This document shows, one piece after another, positions 50,553 to 59,683 of a stretch of 64,000 nucleotides of DNA. The translations under genes were made by a program, and so were the position numbers. Source of the stretch: Selenomonadaceae bacterium. GTDB lineage: Bacteria; Bacillota; Negativicutes; Selenomonadales; Selenomonadaceae. Location: positions 1 to 64,000 of the forward strand of contig JAQYBD010000106.1 of NCBI GenBank assembly GCA_029338835.1, read 5' to 3'. The notes beneath the pieces were generated by a model that was not told where the DNA came from, did no database searches, and was given only the letters and a program-made list of their open reading frames with translations. Within the stretch, counting starts at the first letter, position 1; every line of letters starts with the position of its first letter.

Positions 50553-52064
50553 ATGGCAGATAAGCAGAAGAAGGGGCAGCAGGCTCCTGTGGAGGACCTC
50601 AATGAGATGATGAAGGTCCGCCGCGAGAAGATGGAAGAGTTCCGCGCCATGGGTGTACCGCCGTTCGGACATCGTTATGAGGTCACGGATTATGCGGCGC
50701 CCATCAAGGAGAAGTACGCGCATCTCGAAGGTGATGAAGAAGGCGATGAAGTCCGCATAGCCGGGCGTTTGATGGCCATTCGCGGCCACGGCAAGGCATC
50801 GTTCTGCACGCTCAACGACCGCACGGGCAATATCCAGGTCTATTTCAAGATCGATGTACTCGGTGAGGATAAGTATAAGAATCAGTTCCGGAAACTCGAT
50901 ATCGGCGATATCGTCGGCATCCGCGGTGTCGTATTCAAGACGCATCGCGGCGAGGTGACGGTTCGCGTTGAAGATTTTGACCTGCTCTCCAAGTCCTTGC
51001 GTCCGCTTCCGGAGAAGTTCCATGGCCTGCAGGATGTGGATATCCGCTATCGTCAGCGCTATCTCGATCTCATCATGAACCAGGAGGTACGCGATACCTT
51101 CCGCAAGCGTACGAAGATCATCCAGTCCATCCGTACGTACCTCGATGACCGCGATTACCTCGAGGTCGAGACGCCAGTACTCTCGACGATTGCCGGCGGT
51201 GCTGCAGCGCGTCCGTTTGTCACGCATCACAATGCGCTCGACATCGACCTTTACCTGCGCATCGCAACGGAACTCAACCTCAAGCGCCTCGTCATCGGCG
51301 GCTTTGACCGCGTGTATGAGATGGGCCGTGTCTTCCGCAACGAGGGCATGGATGTGCGCCACAATCCGGAATTCACGACAATCGAATTCTATCAGGCGTA
51401 TGCAGACTATACGGACATGATGGATATCACGGAAGGCATTGTTGTCAATGCGGCCAAATCCGTACTCGGCACGCCTGTCATCAACTACCAGGGCGTCGAG
51501 ATCGACCTTTCGAAGGTCAAGCGCATCAGCATGAACGACGCTGTCAAGGAAGCGACGGGCAAGGATTTCCTTGCCTGCGAGACGGTCGAAGAGGCCCGCA
51601 AGCTGGCCGATGAGATCGGCGTTCCGTACGAGCCGCGCCACGGCATCGGCGGCATCCTCAATCAGGCTTTCGAGGAAAAAGTCGAAGAGACCCTCATGCA
51701 GCCGACGTTCATCACGGGCCATCCGACAGAAATCTCGCCGCTTGCCAAGCGCAATCCGGAAGACCCGCGCATCACGGATCGTTTTGAATTCTTCATCTAT
51801 GGCCGTGAATTGGCCAATGGCTTCACAGAACTCAATGACCCGATCGATCAGGAAGGCCGTTTCCTCGATCAGCTTAAACAGCGTGAAGCTGGCGATGATG
51901 AGGCACATGTCATGGATCGCGATTACATCACGGCCATGGAATACGGCCTGCCGCCGACGGGCGGTGTGGGCATCGGCATTGACCGCCTGGTCATGCTGCT
52001 GACGGATGCTCCGTCCATCCGCGATGTCCTGCTCTTCCCGACGATGAAACCCATTGCAGAATAA
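50553..52064 (+). CDS. lysS: Lysyl-tRNA synthetase (class II)
   Basis: 503 residues. N-terminal OB-fold anticodon-binding domain (about 60-165, [16 protein letters not shown]) and a class II catalytic core with motif 2 ([21 protein letters not shown]) and motif 3 ([12 protein letters not shown]). ATG 50553 has a modest TTGGAGT. It is probably transcribed from the greA promoter and ends at a terminator. No T-box leader is visible upstream. Confidence 0.97.
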   Translation: MADKQKKGQQAPVEDLNEMMKVRREKMEEFRAMGVPPFGHRYEVTDYAAPIKEKYAHLEGDEEGDEVRIAGRLMAIRGHGKASFCTLNDRTGNIQVYFKIDVLGEDKYKNQFRKLDIGDIVGIRGVVFKTHRGEVTVRVEDFDLLSKSLRPLPEKFHGLQDVDIRYRQRYLDLIMNQEVRDTFRKRTKIIQSIRTYLDDRDYLEVETPVLSTIAGGAAARPFVTHHNALDIDLYLRIATELNLKRLVIGGFDRVYEMGRVFRNEGMDVRHNPEFTTIEFYQAYADYTDMMDITEGIVVNAAKSVLGTPVINYQGVEIDLSKVKRISMNDAVKEATGKDFLACETVEEARKLADEIGVPYEPRHGIGGILNQAFEEKVEETLMQPTFITGHPTEISPLAKRNPEDPRITDRFEFFIYGRELANGFTELNDPIDQEGRFLDQLKQREAGDDEAHVMDRDYITAMEYGLPPTGGVGIGIDRLVMLLTDAPSIRDVLLFPTMKPIAE

Positions 52065-52086
52065 TCGCATCCCCTGATGCCGGAAC

Positions 52087-52136
52087 AAAGGAGTTGTGGC
52101 GACGAGCCGTTTGGCTTGCGCCCGCAACTCCTTTTC
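52087..52136 (+). terminator. Terminator after lysS
   Basis: AAAGGAGTTG (52087-52096) pairs with CAACTCCTTT (52125-52134), with an inner AGCC/GGCT stem, then TTTCG. Forked but stable. Confidence 0.8.
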
Positions 52137-52150
52137 GCTATCTATGCTTA

Positions 52151-52179
52151 TTGACAGTGCGTTTTGGATATATTAAAAT
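52151..52179 (+). promoter_or_regulatory. Promoter of the amidohydrolase pair
   Basis: TTGACA (52151-52156) and TAAAAT (52174-52179), 17-base spacer, in an AT-rich leader before the start at 52238. Confidence 0.75.
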
Positions 52180-52237
52180 ATCTGTTAAACATACTAGTAA
52201 ACTATGTTAATAAAACACGATAAAGTGAGGGATTCCC

Positions 52238-53371
52238 ATGCAGCAGAATGAGATCATAGATAAGATCACTGAAGAATTTTACTGGTTCCACCGGCATCCG
52301 GAACTTTCCTACGAAGAAGTCGAGACGACGAAGCGCTTGCGTCAGGATCTGCAAGCTGCGGATATCAAGATCCTCGATTTACCACTCCAGACCGGCCTGG
52401 TGGCAGAAGTGGGGACGGGCAAGGCACCGTATGTTGCCTTGCGCTGCGACATAGACGGACTGCCCATCCATGAAGCCTCCGGACTTTCCTATGCTTCCGA
52501 GCATGAAGGACGCATGCATGCCTGCGGCCATGATTTCCATATCAGCACGGTACTCGGCGCGGCATATCTGCTCAAGGAGCAGGAAGCGGAGCTGCCCGGT
52601 ACGGTCTATCTGATTTTCCAGCCGGCGGAGGAAGCTCCCGGTGGGGCGCGCAAAGTGATGGAGACGGGGGTACTCAAAGAAGTACAGGCCATCTTCGGCC
52701 TGCATACCTCACCTCTTTACGATGTCGGCACACTGGGCATCCGCGCGGGGGCGGTGACCGCTTCGGTGGATAAATTCACGGTGACGTTCCATGGCAAGGG
52801 GACGCATGCTGCACATCCTGAACGCGGCATTGATCCCATCGTCATGGCAGCGAGTTTCGTCACGGCAGCACAGAGCATCGTGGCGCGCAATATTGATCCT
52901 GCCCATCCGGGGCTCATCTCGATTACGCATATCGAGAGCGGCAATACCTGGAACGTCATCCCGGAATCTTCCTGGCTGGAAGGGACAGTGCGCTGCCTGA
53001 CGGCGGATGACCGCAAGCTCATCAAGAAGCGCATTTATGGATTGGCCGAGGGACAGGCTGCATCCTTTGGCGGACATGCAGAACTCACATGGTACGCAGG
53101 CCCGCCAGCTACGAACAACACGCCGTCCTGGACAGAGTTCGCGGCAGAGGAGGCACGCAAGGCAGGACTGACCGTCGAGCCGGCACCTGTCAATCTGGCC
53201 GGTGAAGACTTTGCCTATTATCAAGAGGAGATTCCCGGGGCTTTCGTGCTGGTCGGCACGGGCAAATCTCCGGCCAATCACAATCCGAAGTTCCACGTGG
53301 ATCCGGCGGCTTTAGGTCCTGCGGCCCGCTACATGGCGGATCTGGCCTGTGGAGCCTTTGCCCGCCTTTGA
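52238..53371 (+). CDS. M20 family amidohydrolase (N-acyl amino acid / aminoacylase-like)
   Basis: 377 residues. Peptidase M20D pattern: HRHPELSYEE near the N-terminus, metal-binding MHACGHDFH near residue 92, AEEAPGGA near 130 with the catalytic Glu, a lid domain (about 180-290), and a late GEDFAYYQ. Relatives remove acyl groups from amino acids or act on indole-acetyl amino acids. ATG 52238 has AAGTGAGGG. It is followed after 15 bases by another amidohydrolase gene, suggesting a two-gene scavenging unit; the substrate is unknown. Confidence 0.9.
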   Translation: MQQNEIIDKITEEFYWFHRHPELSYEEVETTKRLRQDLQAADIKILDLPLQTGLVAEVGTGKAPYVALRCDIDGLPIHEASGLSYASEHEGRMHACGHDFHISTVLGAAYLLKEQEAELPGTVYLIFQPAEEAPGGARKVMETGVLKEVQAIFGLHTSPLYDVGTLGIRAGAVTASVDKFTVTFHGKGTHAAHPERGIDPIVMAASFVTAAQSIVARNIDPAHPGLISITHIESGNTWNVIPESSWLEGTVRCLTADDRKLIKKRIYGLAEGQAASFGGHAELTWYAGPPATNNTPSWTEFAAEEARKAGLTVEPAPVNLAGEDFAYYQEEIPGAFVLVGTGKSPANHNPKFHVDPAALGPAARYMADLACGAFARL

Positions 53372-53386
53372 GATAGAGGGATTATC

Positions 53387-54214
53387 ATGAAGATCATCGA
53401 TGCACATCTGCACTTTGGTACAGATGCTTATTTTGACCAGATCGCGAAAGCGGCTCAGCATGAGAACAGTGCGGAACACCTGCTGGAACAGTACCGCGCT
53501 CACGGGCTTGTCCATGGCATTGTCATGGGCAATCTGCCCGTGGAGGATGTGACGCCGGAGTATCCGCCATTCCTGTCGTATTGCGTGGGGCTGGACAGCA
53601 GGGTCTTTGATTTTGCGCATCTTAAGGCACAGCTGCCTTTCCTGGAGCAGCATTTGCAGCGCGATTGCTGCCGGGGCATCAAGCTCTATCCAGGATACAG
53701 TTCGTTCTATATTTACGATGAACGCCTGGCGCCCATCTATGAGCTGGCTGTGAAATACAAGAAGCCGGTGGCTGTCCATACGGGTCTGACGGCAACGGAT
53801 CAGGCTTTGCTCAAATACAGTCATCCGCTGGTCATGGATGAAGCAGCAACACGCTTCCGTGAGGTTCAGTTCGTCATGTGTCATTTTGGTGAGCCATGGT
53901 TCACGGATGCAGCGGCAGTCATCGAGAAGAATCCCAATGTGGCAGCGGATCTTTCCGGCTTACTGGAAGGCAAGATCCCTGATTTCGAGGCTTTCCTGCA
54001 GAAGAAACAGTTCTATATCAGTCGGCTGAAAGGCTGGCTGGAGTACCTGGATTGTTACGACCGCTTCCTGTTCGGCACGGATTGGCCGCTTGCCAATCTC
54101 GGGGATTACATTGCCTTCACGAAGGAAATCATACCGGAAGAACATTGGCAGGAAGTCTTCTTCGACAATGCTGTGCGCATCTATGGACTAGACCCTGCTG
54201 CGCTGCGAGTCTGA
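53387..54214 (+). CDS. Amidohydrolase 2 family metal-dependent hydrolase
   Basis: 275 residues, TIM-barrel hydrolase. DAHLHFG at the start gives the first metal His pair, KLYPGYSSF and HTGLTA mark middle strands, CHFGEPW supplies another His and FGTDWPLANLG the late Asp. Members include decarboxylases and hydrolases of small organic acids. ATG 53387 lies 15 bases after the M20 gene. No closer function can be assigned. Confidence 0.87.
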   Translation: MKIIDAHLHFGTDAYFDQIAKAAQHENSAEHLLEQYRAHGLVHGIVMGNLPVEDVTPEYPPFLSYCVGLDSRVFDFAHLKAQLPFLEQHLQRDCCRGIKLYPGYSSFYIYDERLAPIYELAVKYKKPVAVHTGLTATDQALLKYSHPLVMDEAATRFREVQFVMCHFGEPWFTDAAAVIEKNPNVAADLSGLLEGKIPDFEAFLQKKQFYISRLKGWLEYLDCYDRFLFGTDWPLANLGDYIAFTKEIIPEEHWQEVFFDNAVRIYGLDPAALRV

Positions 54215-54667
54215 ACGGCCTGTAGGCAAGGATTGGATATGCTGCAGTCAGTGGGTCATCGCTGCGTTGCGGTATGTTTTATCCAGTCGGACGATTTCTT
54301 TGCCACGGTCATCTTGGCATCGGCCTGTTGCTGAATGTCTCCTGTGGGAAGTACATTGATGCCATGCCTGCTTTGCATTTTTTATCCATCTGCAGGTATG
54401 ACGTCATTATCATCCGGAACAGGATCTGCCTGTTCTCGATGGCTGCGATACCTTTACAACTGTACAGAATACGCCGTTTTTCGGCAATCTCGTCTCAGTC
54501 ATGGAGACTTGATGATGGATTTGAAATGACAGAATAGCTTGTCGTTTTTGTATTCTTTTGTTATAATTATATACTGAACCTTGATGGTAGATGAATCGGT
54601 TTTGTATTCGTCTAGTGGACAGGGTTGAGATGAGATGGTAACAAAATAACAGTGCGAGGTGGTTTCA
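54215..54667. other. 453-base gap without a supported gene
   Basis: A plus-strand ORF at 54274-54537 has no ribosome binding site and no recognisable content. On the minus strand a 62-codon open stretch (about 54325-54510) without a good start, and a second in another frame nearer 54250, read like possible remnants of a broken gene, but I cannot name a family. The right end holds the pepT promoter. No RNA structure or repeat stands out. Confidence 0.4.
54539..54567 (+). promoter_or_regulatory. Promoter upstream of pepT
   Basis: TTGTCG (54539-54544) and TATAAT (54562-54567), 17-base spacer, with a TG extension before the -10. The start codon lies about 100 bases downstream. Confidence 0.65.
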
Positions 54668-55921
54668 ATGGCAATGGAAATCGAAATGGAAACTTTGGTG
54701 AAGCGGTTCCGCGACTACATCTCCTTTGATACGCAATCGGATGAAAACAGCGAGACGTGCCCTTCTACTGCAAAGCAGATGATCCTGGCAAAGCATTTGG
54801 CCGAGGAACTCAAGACCCTGGGGCTTGAGGAAGTCACGCTCGATGAACATGGCTATATCATGGCGACTCTGCCGGCCAATGGCGTGGAGCAGGCACCGGT
54901 AGCAGGCTTCATCGCACATATGGATACGAGCCCCGATGCTTCGGGCGCTGATATCCATGAGCAGATCATCCACTATGAAGGTGGCGATATCCTGCTGAAC
55001 CCGGAAAAGCAGATTGTCTTTTCTGTCAAGGATTTCCCGGAAATCGAGAAGTACAAGGGTCAGGATATCATGATGACGGATGGCACGACGCTCCTCGGGG
55101 CGGACGATAAGGCCGGCATCACTTCCATCGTCAGTGCGGCGGAATACTTGCTGCAGCATCCGGAAATCAAGCATGGCAAGATCCGCCTGGGCTTCACGCC
55201 TGATGAGGAGATCGGCCGCAGTGCGCTGCGCTTTGATGTCAAGAAATTCGGCGCAGATTTTGCTTACACGATCGATGGCGGCGAACTTGGCGGCCTGGAA
55301 TACGAGAATTTCAATGCTGCGAATCCGACCATCCACATCCATGGCCGCAGCGTCCATACAGGTTCCGGCAAAGGCAAGATGAAAAACGCCGTGGCGATTG
55401 CCGCTGAGTGGCAGGCCATGCTGCCGGCCGGGGAGAAACCCGAGTACACGGAAGGGCATGAGGGGTTCTATCATGTGCATAAGATCCATGGCGGTGTCGA
55501 AGAAGTCACCATGGGCATGCTGATCCGCGACCATGACAAAGAGCGTTTTGCAGCACGCAAGGCGTTCCTTGACAAGATGGCCGCCTTCCTGAACGAGAAG
55601 TATGGCGCAGGTACCGTTGAGGTTGAGCATCGTGATATTTACCATAACATGCTCGAGAAGATTGCCGATGGCAATATGTACATCGTGGATCTGGCTCGCG
55701 CAGCCATGGAAGAAGTTGGTGTGAAGCCGAACGTCCAGCCCATCCGCGGCGGCACGGACGGTGCGCGCCTCTCGTTCTGCGGCCTGCCTTGCCCGAATAT
55801 CTTCACGGGCGGTGCGAACTTCCACGGCCGTTTTGAGTACCTGCCGCTGGAATCCTTGAAGAAAGCTGCTGAAGTGACGCTGGCCATCATGGTCAAGGCC
55901 GGCGAACTCAAGAAAATTTAA
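54668..55921 (+). CDS. pepT: Peptidase T (tripeptide aminopeptidase)
   Basis: 417 residues, M20B zinc peptidase. Metal and catalytic motifs in order: HMDTSPD near residue 85, GADDKAGI near 142 and TPDEEIG near 178, with the dimerisation/lid domain at about 215-320 and a C-terminal GGTDGARLS. It cleaves N-terminal residues from tripeptides in the cytoplasm. ATG 54668 follows GAGGTGG; a start three codons earlier is possible. Single gene with its own promoter. Confidence 0.93.
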   Translation: MAMEIEMETLVKRFRDYISFDTQSDENSETCPSTAKQMILAKHLAEELKTLGLEEVTLDEHGYIMATLPANGVEQAPVAGFIAHMDTSPDASGADIHEQIIHYEGGDILLNPEKQIVFSVKDFPEIEKYKGQDIMMTDGTTLLGADDKAGITSIVSAAEYLLQHPEIKHGKIRLGFTPDEEIGRSALRFDVKKFGADFAYTIDGGELGGLEYENFNAANPTIHIHGRSVHTGSGKGKMKNAVAIAAEWQAMLPAGEKPEYTEGHEGFYHVHKIHGGVEEVTMGMLIRDHDKERFAARKAFLDKMAAFLNEKYGAGTVEVEHRDIYHNMLEKIADGNMYIVDLARAAMEEVGVKPNVQPIRGGTDGARLSFCGLPCPNIFTGGANFHGRFEYLPLESLKKAAEVTLAIMVKAGELKKI

Positions 55922-55938
55922 TATTTGTTGTTTATGAT

Positions 55939-55993
55939 GTTTCCGCCAGAAAACTTCCATTACGTATGCATATGGGAGTGGTCTGGCGGAAAC
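55939..55993. repeat. Large inverted repeat between pepT and def
   Basis: GTTTCCGCCAGA (55939-55950) and TCTGGCGGAAAC (55982-55993) are perfect 12-base arms; inside, ACTTCCAT and ATGGGAGT pair with one G-T. There is no T-run after it on the plus strand, so it is not a standard terminator for pepT. Confidence 0.75.
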
Positions 55994-56010
55994 TTGAAAA
56001 TGGGAACTAT

Positions 56011-56046
56011 GGAAAGATTGAAAAGATTGGAAAGATTGGAAAGGTA
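56011..56046. repeat. 9-base tandem repeat just upstream of def
   Basis: Four tandem units of GGAAAGATT-type sequence (56011, 56020, 56029, 56038), the second with one change and the last diverging after GGAAAG. The block ends 16 bases before the def start, where its purine-rich units resemble ribosome binding sites. Confidence 0.8.
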
Positions 56047-56061
56047 AGGAAATACATCAAT

Positions 56062-56529
56062 ATGTCAGTTATGGAAATAGTCAAGGCAGGGGCTCCGGTC
56101 CTCAAAGAGATCTGCACGCCTGTCGAACGGGTCAACAAGGAGCTGCGCCAGCTGCTCGATGACATGGCTGAGACCATGTACAAGAATGATGGTGTTGGCC
56201 TGGCAGCACCGCAGGTAGGGCGCGCCATCCGTGTCGTAGTCATCGATTGCCAGGAAGAACATGGGCTCATCGAACTCATCAATCCTGTCATCACCTTCCG
56301 CGAGGGGGAAGAGGTTGATACAGAGGGTTGTCTTTCTATTCCGGGGATTTATGGCGAAGTGGAACGCTCGGCAAGAGTCAAGGTCGAGTTCTTGGACCGC
56401 AGGGGCAAGAAACAGCACATCACAGCGACAGGCCTCCTGGCTCGCTGCATCCAGCATGAACTCGATCATCTCGATGGCCAGCTGTTCATCGATATCGCCA
56501 AGAGTCTGCATAGGGGGAACCAAGGGTGA
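56062..56529 (+). CDS. def: Peptide deformylase
   Basis: 155 residues. The three deformylase motifs are intact: GVGLAAPQVG near 44, EGCLSIP near 88 and HELDHLDG near 132, giving the Cys and two His metal ligands and the catalytic Glu. It removes the formyl group from nascent proteins. ATG 56062 gives the family N-terminus MSVMEIVKAG; the ribosome binding site is spread over the preceding purine repeat. The open frame continues upstream through the repeat to 55966 but that part is not family-like. fmt overlaps the stop by four bases. Confidence 0.95.
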   Translation: MSVMEIVKAGAPVLKEICTPVERVNKELRQLLDDMAETMYKNDGVGLAAPQVGRAIRVVVIDCQEEHGLIELINPVITFREGEEVDTEGCLSIPGIYGEVERSARVKVEFLDRRGKKQHITATGLLARCIQHELDHLDGQLFIDIAKSLHRGNQG

Positions 56530-57464
56530 AAAGATTTCGTGTGATTTTCATGGGGACGCCGGAATTTGCCGTGCCGTGCCTGGCTGCTCTATATGGATCG
56601 TGTGAAGTCATCGGCGTCGTGACACAGCCGGACAAGCCGCGCGGGCGCGGCCAGAAGCTCGTGCCGTCACCGGTCAAGGCCTGGGCGGTGGCTCATGGCC
56701 TGACGGTCTGGCAGCCGTCCAGGATCAAGGATGAGGCCTTCACAGCGTTCCTGGAGGAACAGCATCCGGATCTCATGGTGGTCGTGGCTTTTGGCCAGAT
56801 CTTGTCTCAGCGTATCCTCGATATCCCGCCGTACGGCTGCATCAACGTGCATGGCTCCCTGCTGCCGCGTTATCGCGGTGCGGCACCGATGCAGTGGTGT
56901 GTCATCGATGGCGAGACGAAGACGGGAGTGACGACCATGTTCATGGATGCCGGGCTGGATACGGGGGATATGCTGCTCAAAGCAGAATTCCCCATCGGTC
57001 CGGATACGACGCTGGAGGAGGTCCATGATGGACTGATGCAGCTCGGTGCCAAGGTCCTCATGGATACGCTGGCAAGACTCTCGGACGGCACGCTGCAGCG
57101 CACCCCGCAGACCGGGGAGTCCAACTATGCACCGATGCTCACGAAAGAGACGGGGCATATCCACTGGCACGATGCGGCAGCTCATATCCACAATCTCGTG
57201 CGTGGGCTGGATTCCTGGCCGGGAGCTTACACGTTTTTATCAGGCAAGAAGTTTAAGATATGGCGTACCAGGATGACGTCGGAGCGTTCTGCTGAACTTC
57301 CGGGGACAATCCTCCTGGCGGATAAGAAACAGGGACTCCTGGTGGCAACAGGCGATGGTGTGCTGGAAATCCTGGAGCTGCAGGCTCCGGGCAAGAAGCG
57401 CATGCGTGCGGTCGATTATCTGAACGGACATGCGTTTTCCCTGCCGGCGCGTTTTGAGGATTGA
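56526..57464 (+). CDS. fmt: Methionyl-tRNA formyltransferase
   Basis: 312 residues. N-terminal Rossmann formyltransferase domain with FMGTPEFAVP, the folate-binding HGSLLPRYRG loop near residue 108 and the catalytic Asp region, then a C-terminal OB-like tRNA-binding domain. It formylates initiator Met-tRNA using 10-formyl-tetrahydrofolate. GTG 56526 overlaps the def stop, so the two are translationally coupled. Last codons adjoin the DUF116 gene. Confidence 0.96.
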   Translation: MKRFRVIFMGTPEFAVPCLAALYGSCEVIGVVTQPDKPRGRGQKLVPSPVKAWAVAHGLTVWQPSRIKDEAFTAFLEEQHPDLMVVVAFGQILSQRILDIPPYGCINVHGSLLPRYRGAAPMQWCVIDGETKTGVTTMFMDAGLDTGDMLLKAEFPIGPDTTLEEVHDGLMQLGAKVLMDTLARLSDGTLQRTPQTGESNYAPMLTKETGHIHWHDAAAHIHNLVRGLDSWPGAYTFLSGKKFKIWRTRMTSERSAELPGTILLADKKQGLLVATGDGVLEILELQAPGKKRMRAVDYLNGHAFSLPARFED

Positions 57465-57469
57465 TGACC

Positions 57470-58321
57470 ATGGTACAGAATAAACGACAGGCTGCTTTTC
57501 CGGGAAGGCCGAAAAAGCGGCTTTTCATTGGCATGCTTTCGCTGACGACCGTGCTGATGGCTGCAATCCTCTATCTTATCTGGTACATCGGTGTGCCAGG
57601 CCTGGCCTCGATCCAGCCAGCCCTGCCGTGGATCCTTGGTGCAATCGTGACGGTACTCGTCGTCGTGTCATTCCTCGGCATCTTCAATATGGTGCTGGCA
57701 GTGGCGGGACTCCCTTATGTGCCGTTCCTGCAGCGGCAGACGTATGAACTCATCAACATGCTTTTCCCTGTGGCCGTGCGCCTCGGAAAGCTTTTTGGCA
57801 TTTCACGACGTCGCCTGGAGGGATCATTCATCGCCGTGAGCAATCTGCTCTTTAACCGCATGGGCATCCGTGTGCCGGCAGACCGGCTGCTTGTCGTGAC
57901 GCCACATTGCCTGCAGCTGGCTTCGTGTCCGCACAAGATTACGCGGGACCCTGAGAATTGCAAGCGTTGCGGTCGCTGCGACATCGGAGCGCTCGTGACG
58001 CTGTCGCATGAAATGGGGTTCCATTTTTTTGTGGCGACGGGTGGCACGCTGGCTCGGCAGATCGTCTACAAGACGCGTCCAAAGGCCGTGCTGGCCATTG
58101 CCTGCGAACGGGATCTCATGAGCGGCATCCAGGATGTTTATCCTCTGCCGGCCGTAGGCGTACTCAATATCAGGCCCAATGGTCCCTGCTACAACACGCA
58201 TGTCGATATGGACGAGGTGCGGGCTCAGCTTGAAAAAATCATTATCCCGCAGGAAAAGACTGAAGAAAGAAAGCTGGACAAGCAGGCGCAGGCAGCTGCG
58301 GAGAAAGGACAGGAGAAGTAA
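57470..58321 (+). CDS. DUF116 family membrane protein with cysteine cluster
   Basis: 283 residues. Two transmembrane helices (about 19-41 and 52-80), then a cytoplasmic or exposed domain with seven cysteines: C147, C153, C164, C167, C170, C212 and C240, where CKRCGRC looks like an iron-sulfur or zinc site. The function of DUF116 proteins is unknown to me. It is embedded between fmt and rsmB, a conserved order in related genomes, which hints at a housekeeping role linked to translation or the envelope. ATG 57470 lies nine bases after GAGGA. Confidence 0.85.
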   Translation: MVQNKRQAAFPGRPKKRLFIGMLSLTTVLMAAILYLIWYIGVPGLASIQPALPWILGAIVTVLVVVSFLGIFNMVLAVAGLPYVPFLQRQTYELINMLFPVAVRLGKLFGISRRRLEGSFIAVSNLLFNRMGIRVPADRLLVVTPHCLQLASCPHKITRDPENCKRCGRCDIGALVTLSHEMGFHFFVATGGTLARQIVYKTRPKAVLAIACERDLMSGIQDVYPLPAVGVLNIRPNGPCYNTHVDMDEVRAQLEKIIIPQEKTEERKLDKQAQAAAEKGQEK

Positions 58322-58326
58322 GAGAC

Positions 58327-59670
58327 ATGATGGATAACGCGCGCGAGACAGCAGTCCGCATCTTATATGAAGTGCATGAAAACGGTGCCTATGCCAATGT
58401 GGCGCTCGCCAAAGCGCTGCGCCGGAGCAAACTTTCGGAACAAGACCGCCGTTTCGTTACGGAACTCGTCTATGGAGCGGTGAAAGCTGGCGGTACGCTG
58501 GACTGGATCCTGCGCCGCTATGTGAAACGCCCCGTCCGCAAGATCCAGCCGTTGGTGCGGGAGATCCTGCATCTCGGTCTTTACCAGCTCTTTTACCTTG
58601 ATAAAGTCCCTGCATCGGCCGTCTGCAATACCTCGGTGGAGCTGGCCAAAGGCATGGGCATGAAGGGGCTTTCGGGATTTGTCAATGGCGTGCTGCGGAC
58701 GGCGGTTCGCGAGCCGCAGCGTGCTGCTTTCCCAGAAGGGAAGGGGCATGCCACGGAGGGATTGGCACTGCGCAGCCAGCATCCGGAATGGCTGGTGCGT
58801 CATTGGGTCAGGACTTTCGGCTTTGAAGCTGCAGAAAAGATCTGCGCCTTTGACAATGAACAGCCAATCCTGTCCGTACGTGCCAATACGCTGCGCACGG
58901 ATCGCGAACAGCTGCAGCAGGCTTTGGCGGAGGCAGGTGCAGAAGTCCGCTGCTCTGACTGGGCTCCGGAGGGACTGCTCATCACGAAGCATGGCGCACT
59001 TGACGAACTCAAGCCGCTGCAGGAAGGCCTTTGCCAGGTCCAGGATGAAAGCTCCATGCTGGTCGCACATGTCGTTGACCCGCAGCCTGGAGAATTCATC
59101 CTGGATTGCTGTGCGGCTCCCGGCGGCAAGACAACGCATATGGCAGCCCTGATGCAGGATCGGGGACGTATCGTAGCCGGCGATATTTACGATCACAAGC
59201 TGCAGCGGATTGCGGACAATGCCAGCCGCTTGGGCATCCACATCATCGAGACGCAGCGTCTCGATGCCAGAGAAGCCGGTGACTATTATGAGGGCATGGC
59301 GGATCGTGTACTTATCGATGCCCCGTGTTCGGGGCTCGGCGTCTTGCGCCGCAAGCCGGATGCCCGTTGGCGTAAGACACAGCAGGAGATCGAGGCTCTG
59401 CCGAAGCTGCAGCTGGAAATCCTCACCAGGGCATCTCGTGCTGTCAAGCCGGGAGGGATCCTGGTTTACAGTACCTGCACCATCGAATTGAGTGAAAACC
59501 AGGCCGTCGTGAGCCGCTTTCTGGAGGAACATCCTGAGTTTGAACTGCAGACGACCGGGCGGTTCCTGCCATTGCCAAGCATTCACCGGCAGGCGAAGAT
59601 GGTGCAGCTCATGCCGCAGGTGGACGGCACGGACGGCTTTTTCATCTGCCGCATGAAGCGGAAAGGGTAA
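58327..59670 (+). CDS. rsmB: 16S rRNA (cytosine-967-C5)-methyltransferase
   Basis: 447 residues. N-terminal NusB-like RNA-binding domain (about 1-130), a linker, then a SAM-dependent methyltransferase with DCCAAPGGKTTHM, the APCSGLG motif and the catalytic STCTI cysteine segment. It methylates C967 of 16S rRNA. ATG 58327 follows GGAGAAGTAAGAG five bases after the DUF116 stop. Followed 13 bases later by rlmN. Confidence 0.95.
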   Translation: MMDNARETAVRILYEVHENGAYANVALAKALRRSKLSEQDRRFVTELVYGAVKAGGTLDWILRRYVKRPVRKIQPLVREILHLGLYQLFYLDKVPASAVCNTSVELAKGMGMKGLSGFVNGVLRTAVREPQRAAFPEGKGHATEGLALRSQHPEWLVRHWVRTFGFEAAEKICAFDNEQPILSVRANTLRTDREQLQQALAEAGAEVRCSDWAPEGLLITKHGALDELKPLQEGLCQVQDESSMLVAHVVDPQPGEFILDCCAAPGGKTTHMAALMQDRGRIVAGDIYDHKLQRIADNASRLGIHIIETQRLDAREAGDYYEGMADRVLIDAPCSGLGVLRRKPDARWRKTQQEIEALPKLQLEILTRASRAVKPGGILVYSTCTIELSENQAVVSRFLEEHPEFELQTTGRFLPLPSIHRQAKMVQLMPQVDGTDGFFICRMKRKG

Positions 59671-59683
59671 AGGAAGATACGAC

